Below the pieces are notes generated by a model. The model made no database searches and had not been told where the DNA came from. It saw only the letters and a program-made list of their open reading frames with translations. The position numbers were made by a program, and so were the translations under genes. This document shows, piece by piece, positions 48,974-58,300 of a stretch of 64,000 bases of DNA; the first letter of the stretch is position 1; every line of letters starts with the position of its first letter. Origin of the DNA: Ascoidea rubescens DSM 1968. Its lineage: Eukaryota > Ascomycota > Saccharomycetes > Ascoideales > Ascoideaceae. The DNA is taken from assembly GCF_001661345.1 (NCBI RefSeq), contig NW_017962925.1, positions 248,001 to 312,000 on the forward strand, in the 5' to 3' direction.

Positions 48974-49479
48974 TGGTAAGTTCCCATAAAAATGCTCTTG
49001 CCTTTTTGAAATATATAGCTTTGATACCAACTAATTTTTAATGGAAATTGCCTTAAGAGTTTTCTTTTGAAGCAGTTTTACGGTACTTAAATTAATATTA
49101 GTATTGCAGGTAAAGGATTTATAAACAAAAATGTAAAAATACAACTTACCAGCAATATTGTGGTTGCATTCTTGCAAATTTGCAAAATACTACAAACAGT
49201 TAAACCTTTGTTGGTGGACTTGCAAACAGACCTGTATTTTGCAAACAAACCGTTTCTCACGTGCCCGGTTTACATTTTGTTTTATCAAGTCACGGTATAT
49301 GGTTGGAATACATTTTGTCTGTAGCCTTAGAATTTCTCTTTCAACATGCATCCACCTGCAGACACTTTCAAGACGATAACGGCAAGAACCACAGCTCTGG
49401 TGCAGTATATAAGCAGCACGCTCCTTCCAGTTGATCACTTCTTTATCAACTCTATAATTCTGCTTGAGATCTCATCACA
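48974..49479. promoter_or_regulatory. APE1 upstream region
   Basis: 506 bases. GCACGT-type sequence (CACGTG at 49259-49264 inside 'tctcacgtgccc') lies about 215 bases before the APE1 ATG, and a TATATAAG-like TATA box is at about 49405-49412. No RNA gene is visible. Confidence 0.5.
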
Positions 49480-51372
49480 ATGTCGACCAATTCTGCTTCT
49501 ACCTCAAACACACCCAACGATTTTGATTTTATCAAAGCTCTTGAGTTATTTAGACTTACAGGTGCTGCTGCTTATGAGTCTTTTAAAAAAGGCAACACTC
49601 AAAGCATCGAACAGACTTTGCTTTCTCTCGCTAACGCCAATCTGCCCCCCGCCACTGAAAAGCCTTATGTCAAACAAAACAAAAAGGTGGTCAGCAAATT
49701 ATCACAGAGAAAGAATTTGTTCAAGCCAATGAAAGATCGTCATTATTCTCAAAGCAAAACTTTTCCTAACATAATAAGCAAGGATAATGACTATTCCGAC
49801 GATGATGGTGATGAAGATAACTTTTCAGAAATTCCAACTCCTTCGATGCCTTCTTCCCCAGAATTATATTCCTCATCTAACCCTGTCAACTCTTCTTCTT
49901 TTTCATTGAATAACATTTCTAAGTTTTTTCCAATTGTCTATGATGAAAATTATTTTGAATCGTACTCTAATTCCTATATCAGCTTTACCAGCGAAAATCC
50001 AACCACTTATCATGTCGTTAAATATTTTGGTTCTTTATTAGAGTCTCATGGGTTTAAATATTTATCTGAGAAATCTAATTGGGGTCAGCTACAATCAGGT
50101 TTTTATTATACAACTAGAAATGGCACCTCATTCTCTGCTTTTTCAATTGGTAAAGGTTGGAAGCCAGAAAATGGGGTTGGTTTAGTCGGTTGCCACATTG
50201 ATGAATTAACTGCAAAATTAAAGCCAAATTCAATTAAACCAAGTGTTGAAGGCTATGAATTATTGGGTGTTTCTCCCTATGCTGGCGCTTTATCTTGGTT
50301 ATGGTGGGACAGAGATCTACATATCGGTGGTAATGTCTTGGTTAAATCAAATAATAAAGATTCTAAACTTGGGTTTTCAATTGAATCCAAATTGATCAAG
50401 TCTCCTCTACCAATCGCCCATATTCCAAGCTTAGCCCCTCATTTTGGTGCTCCCTCCCAGGGTCCTTTTAATTTGGAAACTCAGGCTGTTCCAGTGATTG
50501 GTTACTCTTCTGGAGATGATGAACCTGCTACCCTAGAGGAAAAAAGTGCGCCATTATATGGTCGTCATTCCTTGAATTTATTAAGATATATTGCAAAATT
50601 GGCTCAAGTTGAGGTTAAAGATATTGTTCAATTAGATTTAGAACTTTATGACGGTCAAAAAGGTACTTTAGGTGGCTTAAATAAGGAATTTTTATTCTGT
50701 CCAAGAATCGACGACCGAATTTGTGGTTTTGCTGCAATTCATGGATTAATTGAATATGTAAATAAATCCAAGAGTATTCCCGCAGAGGGCTCTTTTTCTA
50801 TGGTGACATTATATGACAACGAGGAAGTTGGTTCATTGTCAAGACAAGGTGCTAAAGGTGGATTAAGCGAGTCTGTAATCTCAAGAGTTATCGATTCATT
50901 TATTGGGCCAGAAAACAATTATCCCAGTTCTACTTCTGCTTTAAGGTTAACTTACGCCAATTCAATAATATTATCTGCTGATGTTAATCATATGCTTAAC
51001 CCCAATTTTAATAATGTATATTTGGATAAACATAAAGCATTACCAAACACAGGTGTTTGTTTGTCATTAGATTCCAATGGGCACATGGCTACGGATGTTA
51101 CTGGTGTTGTAATAATCGAACAAGTTGCTAAATTAAATGATGACAAAATTCAATATTTCATGATCAGAAATGATTCAAGATCGGGAGGCACAATTGGGCC
51201 ATCAATTTCTTCACAAACCGGGGCAAGAACCATTGATTTAGGTATTCCTGAAATTAGTATGCATAGTATTAGACCAGCAACTGGGTCTAAAGATGTTGGT
51301 CTTGGTGTTAAATTCTTTGGTGGATTTTTTACTTATTGGAGAGAAGTCACCGATGCCATTGGTGATTTATAG
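49480..51372 (+). CDS. APE1: Vacuolar aminopeptidase I (Ape1/Lap4), M18 family
   Basis: 630 residues from an ATG at 49480 (514 in S. cerevisiae). The M18 metallopeptidase domain starts near residue 145. Zinc ligands and catalytic residues are in family positions: 'GCHIDE' (His), 'PRIDDR' (bridging Asp), 'LYDNEEVGS' (two Glu), 'SADVNHMLN' (Asp) and 'EISMHSIRPATG' (His). 'PTTYHVVKYFGSLLESHGFKYLSEKSNW' and 'KIPSLAPHFG'-type segments are typical of Ape1 rather than the cytosolic Ape4. The N-terminus contains a short helix ('DFIKALELFRLTGAAAYESF') that could be the Cvt-targeting propeptide recognised by Atg19, followed by a Ser/Asp-rich linker longer than in S. cerevisiae. It assembles as a dodecamer and enters the vacuole by the Cvt/autophagy route. 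Confidence 0.94.
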   Translation: MSTNSASTSNTPNDFDFIKALELFRLTGAAAYESFKKGNTQSIEQTLLSLANANLPPATEKPYVKQNKKVVSKLSQRKNLFKPMKDRHYSQSKTFPNIISKDNDYSDDDGDEDNFSEIPTPSMPSSPELYSSSNPVNSSSFSLNNISKFFPIVYDENYFESYSNSYISFTSENPTTYHVVKYFGSLLESHGFKYLSEKSNWGQLQSGFYYTTRNGTSFSAFSIGKGWKPENGVGLVGCHIDELTAKLKPNSIKPSVEGYELLGVSPYAGALSWLWWDRDLHIGGNVLVKSNNKDSKLGFSIESKLIKSPLPIAHIPSLAPHFGAPSQGPFNLETQAVPVIGYSSGDDEPATLEEKSAPLYGRHSLNLLRYIAKLAQVEVKDIVQLDLELYDGQKGTLGGLNKEFLFCPRIDDRICGFAAIHGLIEYVNKSKSIPAEGSFSMVTLYDNEEVGSLSRQGAKGGLSESVISRVIDSFIGPENNYPSSTSALRLTYANSIILSADVNHMLNPNFNNVYLDKHKALPNTGVCLSLDSNGHMATDVTGVVIIEQVAKLNDDKIQYFMIRNDSRSGGTIGPSISSQTGARTIDLGIPEISMHSIRPATGSKDVGLGVKFFGGFFTYWREVTDAIGDL

Positions 51373-51740
51373 GTCTTCTAAAATATTAGTAAAAATTTAG
51401 AAAATATAAAAAAAACCGAAAAACAATCTTGTTTTATTTATTTTTTTATTTATTTTTTTATTTATTTTTTTTATTTATTTTTTTATTTTATTTTATTTAT
51501 ATATATTCCAAAAGTTAACTATAGATTCTAATATTTTAATTTTAATTTTAATTTTTAGGTTTTGTTTTTCTAATCTCTCTTTTTTTGAATTGAATTTAAA
51601 TCTCTCAATTTTTTGTTTATTTGTTTTCTCATTTGTTCCGTTCGATAATTTTGAATTTAAGTAAAAGTTAGAATAAAAGTTTTGTTTAAGCTGTGTTAGA
51701 GATCTATGTTATTGTAGATATCAAGAGCAGATAGCAAAGA
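51373..51740. other. APE1 3' region and MRX10 promoter, T-rich repeats
   Basis: 368 bases. An imperfect repeat of TTTATTTATTTTT runs at about 51430-51500 and a TTTTAATTTTAATTTTAA stretch lies at about 51535-51560. No gene is visible. Confidence 0.6.
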
Positions 51741-53078
51741 ATGTTTAGGTCATTAATACAAAAGGGGTTAAATGTTAAAAACTCCAAGAATTGTTATAAC
51801 TATTTTTTAAAAAGCCAAATTGTACCAAAGTGTCAATATTCAATTAATTCGTCAGTTCGTATTCCTAAAGCTGGGAAAGCTGGAGCATCATCCAAGGCAT
51901 TGAGAAGAACACCATTTCCCAATAACAACCACAATGGCAGTAATAACAATGTGGTTATTGAGTTAAGTGAGAATAAGAAAACAAATGAAGCTGATATAAG
52001 TAAAAGTAATAATGTTACCAATGTATCGTACTATAAGAATAATCCGAATCTTCCATTGAGTCAAATTTTTGTTTGTACATCAATAACAGTTAGTGAATCA
52101 TTTGATTTGCCCAAGGTTATTAATATTTTGCATGAAAAGGGATATAAGGATGCCTCGTTTTTGATTCAGGGAGAAGTTGTTCATATCCGATTTCCCAATT
52201 ATGTCAATTCCTCTAGTAGTGATATCAGTTCAAGTGGAGTTTCTGATACAGAAAATGAAACATCAGGTTTGAAATCCGATATCATGATATTACTAAATGG
52301 AACAGTTGTTGCCTGGGGTCTTCATGAGAGTTTTTTAATTAAAGAATTTTTGCCATTGATTAAAGAAGGATTTATAAATGAGTATGAAGAATATGAAAGC
52401 GAAGAAATGGATTACATTGAGCTAAATGAGGCCAAAGAAAAGGAAAAGAGTTACAATGATAATCATGCCCATGCCCACACTCATAAAAATAACTATGATA
52501 GTACGTTGGATGGAGATTTATTGATCATTAGAACATTGAATTCCAACCAAAGGTTGTTGGACAAAGCAGCATTTTCCGCTGGATTGGCTAGATCTACAAG
52601 ACTTGCAATTCTCGAAAACATGTTGGAAAAATTGATTGGAGAGTCAAGAACCAATACATTGTTGTTGTCAAAGGGTTTATTGAAATTCAAGGCTGACTTA
52701 GCAAAGAACAAGGAGATTTTGCAAGTTGTTGGGAGAATGTTGGTTGTTCGAGGAAAGTTGAATTTATATTCTGAGTTGGTTGAGATACCAGACTTATATT
52801 GGTCAGAACCAAGTTTGGAAAATTTGTATAAGCAAATTAGCCGAAACTTGGATGTGAGTCCCAGAATCAACATTCTCAACCAGAAATTGGACTATGCCAT
52901 TGACGAGCAAAGGGTTTTGCTCAGCTCACTCAACGAAGAAAAGGGATCGAGGTTGGAGTGGATTATCATCTACTTGATCATGTTCGAGGTGTGTTTGGAG
53001 CTCTTCCACTTCTACGAGCGAACAGTGGAGGAGCGTAAGTTGTCGGTGAAGTTTTCAGCAAAGGACACCCAAGAATAG
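51741..53078 (+). CDS. MRX10: Mrx10-like mitochondrial RMD1/RMND1 (DUF155) protein
   Basis: 445 residues from an ATG at 51741 (414 in S. cerevisiae YDR282C). The basic, Ser-rich N-terminus ('MFRSLIQKGLNVKNSKN') looks like a mitochondrial presequence. The DUF155 core includes 'DIMILLNGTVVAWGLHES', 'LNSNQRLLDKAAFSAGLARSTRLAILE' and the near-terminal hydrophobic 'SRLEWIIIYLIMFEVCLELF', which serves as a membrane anchor in this family. Human RMND1 is needed for mitochondrial translation, and Mrx10 associates with the yeast mitochondrial expression machinery. The next gene, MAS2, also acts in mitochondria but has its own promoter. Confidence 0.9.
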   Translation: MFRSLIQKGLNVKNSKNCYNYFLKSQIVPKCQYSINSSVRIPKAGKAGASSKALRRTPFPNNNHNGSNNNVVIELSENKKTNEADISKSNNVTNVSYYKNNPNLPLSQIFVCTSITVSESFDLPKVINILHEKGYKDASFLIQGEVVHIRFPNYVNSSSSDISSSGVSDTENETSGLKSDIMILLNGTVVAWGLHESFLIKEFLPLIKEGFINEYEEYESEEMDYIELNEAKEKEKSYNDNHAHAHTHKNNYDSTLDGDLLIIRTLNSNQRLLDKAAFSAGLARSTRLAILENMLEKLIGESRTNTLLLSKGLLKFKADLAKNKEILQVVGRMLVVRGKLNLYSELVEIPDLYWSEPSLENLYKQISRNLDVSPRINILNQKLDYAIDEQRVLLSSLNEEKGSRLEWIIIYLIMFEVCLELFHFYERTVEERKLSVKFSAKDTQE

Positions 53079-53202
53079 AAACCGGCTCTATAGAACGTGT
53101 ATATGTGATTCGTGTAAGTAGTAATGTCTTATTTCCCCTGAGAAGCACAGGAAGCACAGGAAGCACCAAAAGCAGAAACACGAACAGCGCAGGAAGGAAG
53201 GC

Positions 53203-53226
53203 CGCACGGGTTTCCGGTCCCGTGCG
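53203..53226. promoter_or_regulatory. GC-rich interrupted palindrome in the MAS2 promoter
   Basis: CGCACGGG (53203-53210), an 8-base spacer and its perfect inverse CCCGTGCG (53219-53226), about 85 bases before the MAS2 ATG in a region otherwise rich in GCA/GAA repeats. It could be a dimeric factor site or a DNA/RNA hairpin. Confidence 0.6.
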
Positions 53227-53310
53227 TGATCCGCCCACAAAAGCGAGAAATTTCGCAGTGGTGTTTCTGCTGCTTCTGCTGCTTCTGCTTCCACGACTCT
53301 GCTGTACAGA

Positions 53311-54891
53311 ATGCTATTGGGAAGAAGAGTGGCACCGCAGGTGCTTTCCAGGGCTGGGAGGACCCAGCTCAGGTCGTTTGTATCGCAGAAAGAGGTACGT
53401 TTGTTCTGTTTCTGCTGCTGTTTACTCAAGGACTACAATACTGACATTACCTCCATCTTTTAGCCATATGAAACTGTCACTTTGTCTAATGGAGCTCGAA
53501 TTATCACAAATCCCTTGCCCAGTCATTTTTCATGTTTGGGTGTATATATCAATGCTGGCTCAAGGTATGAGCCCGAAGCACTTGTTGGCACATCCCACTT
53601 GATTGACAGATTGGCCTTTAAAACCACTGCCTTCAGTTCTGACATGGATATCAAGTCTGCTTTGGAATCCTTGGGAGGGAACTATATGTGTGCATCGTCC
53701 AGGGAATCGCTCATGTACCAAGGGTCTGTCTTTAACGAAGGAGTAGAAGAAATGTTTAAACATTTTGCCGATACCATAACCTCACCTCTTTTGCTCGATG
53801 AAGAGATTGAGGAGCAAGTCAATATCGCATACTACGAAATTAGTGAAATCAACAAGAAACCTGAAGTTATCTTGCCAGAAATTTTCCATTCGACTGCTTT
53901 TAGTAATAAGACCTTGGGTTCTCCATTATTATGCCCAGTTGAAAACTTGCCTAATATTAACCATAATTTGCTTTACAACTACAGAAGCCTATTTTTCAAG
54001 CCTGAAAATACTGTGTTTTCCTTCATCGGTGTTGACACTGATAATGCATTGAAACTAGTTGAAAAATACTATAGTAACAACTTGGAAAACAAAGGAAACT
54101 TTGAGTCTTCTAACATGGGCTTGCAAGTGAATAAGGATTATGCTCATTATACTGGTGGCGAAACCTCGTTGCCCTCAATTCCAAATCCTGCCAGTCCCCA
54201 GAAATTCTCGTATCTCCACATTGGTTTTGAAGGGCTTTCGATCGACGACCCAGATATCTATGCTGCTGCCATTTTACAAACTTTGCTAGGTGGTGGTGGT
54301 TCCTTCTCTGCTGGTGGCCCAGGAAAGGGGATGTACTCGAGATTGTACACACAGGTGCTCAACCAGTATGGCTACATTGACAATTGCGTAGCATTCAACC
54401 ATTCGTACATTGATTCCGGTTTGTTTGGTATTTCTGCGTCGTGTTTGGAGAATGCTGAACCGTACTTGGTGGAAATAGTGTGTCGTGAATTGGCTCACAC
54501 CTTTGAAGATGGCAAACAAGGTCTAAAGCCTAAGGAGTTCCAAAGAGCCAAAAACCAGTTGAAGTCCTCGTTACTCATGAATTTGGAAAGCAAAATGGTG
54601 GAGCTTGAGGATATTGGAAGACAGGTGCAAATACTCGGCAAGAAAACACCACTCTTCGACATCATTGGCAAAATCGAAGCTGTGTCGTTGCAGGACGTCA
54701 AGAACGTAGCCAAAAGAATCCTCACAGGCAATGCTCAAAACAAGGGCAATGGCACTGGAAGACCAACCATTGTTCTCCAAGGCAACAGAGAGGCCTTTGA
54801 TGATGTGGAAGGCACCTGCAAACGCTACGGGTTGGGACGCTTCACACCCAGCGAAAGCACCAAAGAACCAAAGAAGAAGTGGTTTTTCTGA
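53311..54891 (+). CDS. MAS2: Mitochondrial processing peptidase alpha subunit (Mas2), spliced
   Basis: Model: join(53311..53394, 53464..54891), 503 residues (482 in S. cerevisiae). Exon 1 supplies a 28-residue basic, hydroxylated presequence ('MLLGRRVAPQVLSRAGR...') that the long frame lacks; exon 2 alone has no ATG at its start. The core matches alpha-MPP: 'GHF'-like 'HFSCLGVYINAGSRYE', 'HLIDRLAFKTT' (the zinc-binding HxxEH of the beta subunit is absent, as expected for alpha), and the substrate-binding glycine-rich loop 'LLGGGGSFSAGGPGKGMYSR'. With Mas1 it cleaves presequences in the matrix. MAS2 and MYO1 are also neighbours in S. cerevisiae. Confidence 0.95.
53395..53463 (+). other. Intron of MAS2
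   Basis: 69 nt, phase 0: donor GTACGT, branch-like TACTGAC at 53439-53445, acceptor TTTTAG. It separates the presequence exon from the mature protein. Confidence 0.88.
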
Positions 54892-55384
54892 GTGAATAGC
54901 AGCCTCTTGTACATAGCTATCGACGTAGACAGAGACAAGGACAGCACTGTCTGCTCTTTTCCCTCTCTTCCTCTCTTCCCTCTAATCCACCATGATCCAT
55001 TCCACTCATCGCTGATTCCGTCCGCTCCAAAACAAAAACATAAATAAACATCGCTGTGATACCAAAAGACTCCATCTTTGGTCTGATTCCTGAGAACCAA
55101 ACGAATGCAATCTCTGCTCACCAACTGGATCTGGTAACTTTAGTTCTGTCTGTTCTTTGCTCGCTATCCCTTCGTTCTCTGCTTTGTTATCCACAGGTTG
55201 CTCTGCTTTTTCTTTGTTTACTCCTATAACTGCTGCCCAACATTTGTATCATATCACTTCCACATTCTCCATCTCCATCTCCATCTCCATCTCTATTTCT
55301 ATCTCTATCTCATCTCCAATCATACATTCACTGACTCGTTATTTCCCTGTTTTTTTAGTCTTTTTTTCATGAACCAATCCTATA
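54892..55384. promoter_or_regulatory. MAS2 3' region and MYO1 promoter with CTCCAT repeat
   Basis: 493 bases. A pyrimidine-rich hexamer array (CTCCAT/CTCTAT, about 55258-55312) lies 70-130 bases before the MYO1 ATG. No RNA gene or other motif is recognised. Confidence 0.55.
55258..55312 (+). repeat. Hexamer repeat CTCCAT/CTCTAT
   Basis: About eight copies, the 5' ones perfect, in the MYO1 leader or promoter. Confidence 0.85.
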
Positions 55385-58300
55385 ATGACTACCAATAATG
55401 AAGACATAGAATTCGATTCCCACCAATGGGTCTGGCTACCTGATCCTAAATTGACTTTTGTCAAAGGTTTCGTCACTGAAAAATTGGAAAATGACAAAAT
55501 CAAAGTGAGGTGTAGCGACGATGCTGACAGAATTGTCGACTCTTCCATCACTCAGAAGGTAAATCCTCCAAAATTTAATAAAGCTGATGACATGGCTGAA
55601 TTAACCTACTTGAATGAACCATCGGTCCTCAACAATCTTGACAAGAGATATAAAGACGACTTGATTTACACCTACTCTGGTTTGTTCTTGGTAGCCATCA
55701 ATCCCTATCTAAATATTCCAATCTATGGTCCTGACTACATAAATATCTACAACAATGGTCACTCTGATTCCACTACTAAAGATGTCAAGGCCAAACCTCA
55801 TATTTTCGCTATAACTGACTTGACTTATAGATACATGCTACAGAAAAAACAAAATCAATCTATTCTAGTCACTGGTGAATCTGGTGCCGGTAAAACTGAA
55901 AATACTAAAAAAATCATCCAATACTTAGCCTCAATAACGCTGACCAACAATAACAATCCTCTAAAGCAAAACCCTTCAAATTTATCAATCTCAAGTTCTT
56001 TTCCCACTTCAAATCAGTTCACTACTTTTGAAGAACAAATCATCCAGGCAAATCCAATACTAGAATCCTTCGGTAATGCTCAAACTGTCAGAAACAACAA
56101 TTCTTCAAGATTTGGTAAATTCATCAGAATCGAGTTCGCCGATGATGGTAAAATATCCGGTGCCAACATTGATTGGTATCTTCTAGAAAAATCAAGAGTC
56201 ATAAACCAATCGCCTCAAGAACGTAACTACCATATTTTTTATCAACTATTGCTAGGTCTTTCCAAAATCGAAAAGGAAAAATTGTTCTTAAACATCGATA
56301 TAAGATCTTTTAATTACTTGAAAAAAGGAAACTACACAATCCCCAATGTAGATGATAAGAAAGAATTCAAAAACTTGCTTTATGCTTTCCAAGTCATGGG
56401 TTTTGATAAAAATGATTATTGGGAAATTTTTAAAACAATCGCTATCATTCTACTTATTGGCAACATTGACTTTATTTCTCAAAAATCTGAACAGGCTAAT
56501 TTTTCAAAAGATTCTCCAATTGACAATATTGCCAATTTATTAGGTATCAGTTCATCCGATTTTACAACCGCCATTTTGAGACCAAAAGTTAAAGCAGGCA
56601 GAGAATTTGTAACTCAGTCAAGAAATGCCTCTCAAGCCAAGTTCTCTCTTGATGCTTTATCAAAAAGCTTATATGAAAGAACCTTCAAATTTATCGTTGA
56701 TCAAATCAATGATAAGTTGGATCATTCTCTAAACTCTTCCAACTTTATCGGCGTACTAGATATTGCTGGTTTTGAAATTTTCAAAAAAAACTCCTTTGAA
56801 CAATTATGTATCAACTATACAAATGAAAAACTTCAACAATTTTTCAATCATCATATGTTTGTTTTGGAACAAAATGAATATATAAAGGAAAACATTAACT
56901 GGAGATTTATTGATTATGGCCATGATTTACAAGGAACAATCGATTTAATCGAATCCGCTCAAAATCCGATTGGTATTTTCTCAATTCTTGATGAAGAATG
57001 TATTGTTCCAAAAGCTTCTGATCTGTCTTTCATTCAAAAATTAAATAAAGTTTTAGATCATAAATCTGATAAATTCACGAAAGGAAAATTTTCTGACGGT
57101 TTTATTTTAAAACATTACGCCGCAAATGTCGAATATTCAACAGAAGGTTGGTTGGACAAAAATAGAGACCCATTAAATGAAAACGTTGTTGAATTGATGA
57201 CAAATTCAGCTAATAACCATATGGTTTCTCTATTCAACAATGACATTTCATCCAATTCCACTAAAAATTCTCTGACAAAAAAGGGTATGTTTAGAACGGT
57301 TGCTCAACGTCATAAAGAACAATTGAATAACTTGATGAATCAATTATCCGATACATATCCTCATTTTGTTCGTTGTATAATTCCAAATAATAAAAAGAGA
57401 GCTCACGATTTTGATAAAAAACTAATTCTTGAACAGTTAAGATGTAATGGTGTCTTGGAAGGTATTAGAATCGCAAGAGCTGGTTATCCCAACAGAATCT
57501 TCTTTAAAGAGTTTTTCCAAAGATATGAAATTCTTTCAAAAAAACTGTATTTATTATCAAGTGATATGAAAAAAAACTGTGAATTGATTTTATCTGCAAT
57601 TCACCTAGATTCTGCCTTATATAATGTTGGTTTGACAAAGGTTTTTTTTAAAGCAGGCGTTTTAGCAGATTTAGAATCCAAAAGAGAGGATAAAATCAAA
57701 TATATTTTCACGGATTTTCAGGCAGTTGCAAGAGGATGCATTAAAAGAAGATTAATAAAATACAGAATTGAAAAAATTCAAGCATCTCAAGTCTTAATGA
57801 AAAATTTATTAGTATATAATGAATTGAAGAAAAACCCATGGTATGATTTACTTATCAAACTAAAACCATTATTGTCCTCTTCAAAGCAACAACAAGAAAA
57901 GCAATTGTATAATGAGCAAATTAAAAATTTAAAAAACCAACTTACAAAAATAGAAAAAGAAAAAACTACAACTCGAAAAAGTTTCCAAGAGCTTCAAAAA
58001 GAATATGCAAAAATTGAGGATGTTTTGGCAACGGAAAGAGACTTATCCACCTCAAAGGAAAATTTACTACAAAAAACAAAAAAGAAAGAAATTGAACTCA
58101 CCACTGAACTAGAAGAAAAGACAAAAGAACTCAATAAGCTTCGAACCAGCTATGAATCGTATTCCAAAAATAAAAATACCCTAGAGTCTAAAGTTGAAAA
58201 CTGGAAAAAAGAAGTGACAGATCAAAAAAAAACAATAGCTGTCTTAGAAAAGGATAAAAATAAAATGAAAATGAAACAAAATGCAATGGAAAAGGAACTC

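Noticed and set aside
53105-53602. 165-codon frame spanning the MAS2 promoter and first exon
   Set aside because: It reads across the MAS2 intron and presequence exon in the wrong frame; the spliced MAS2 model explains the region.
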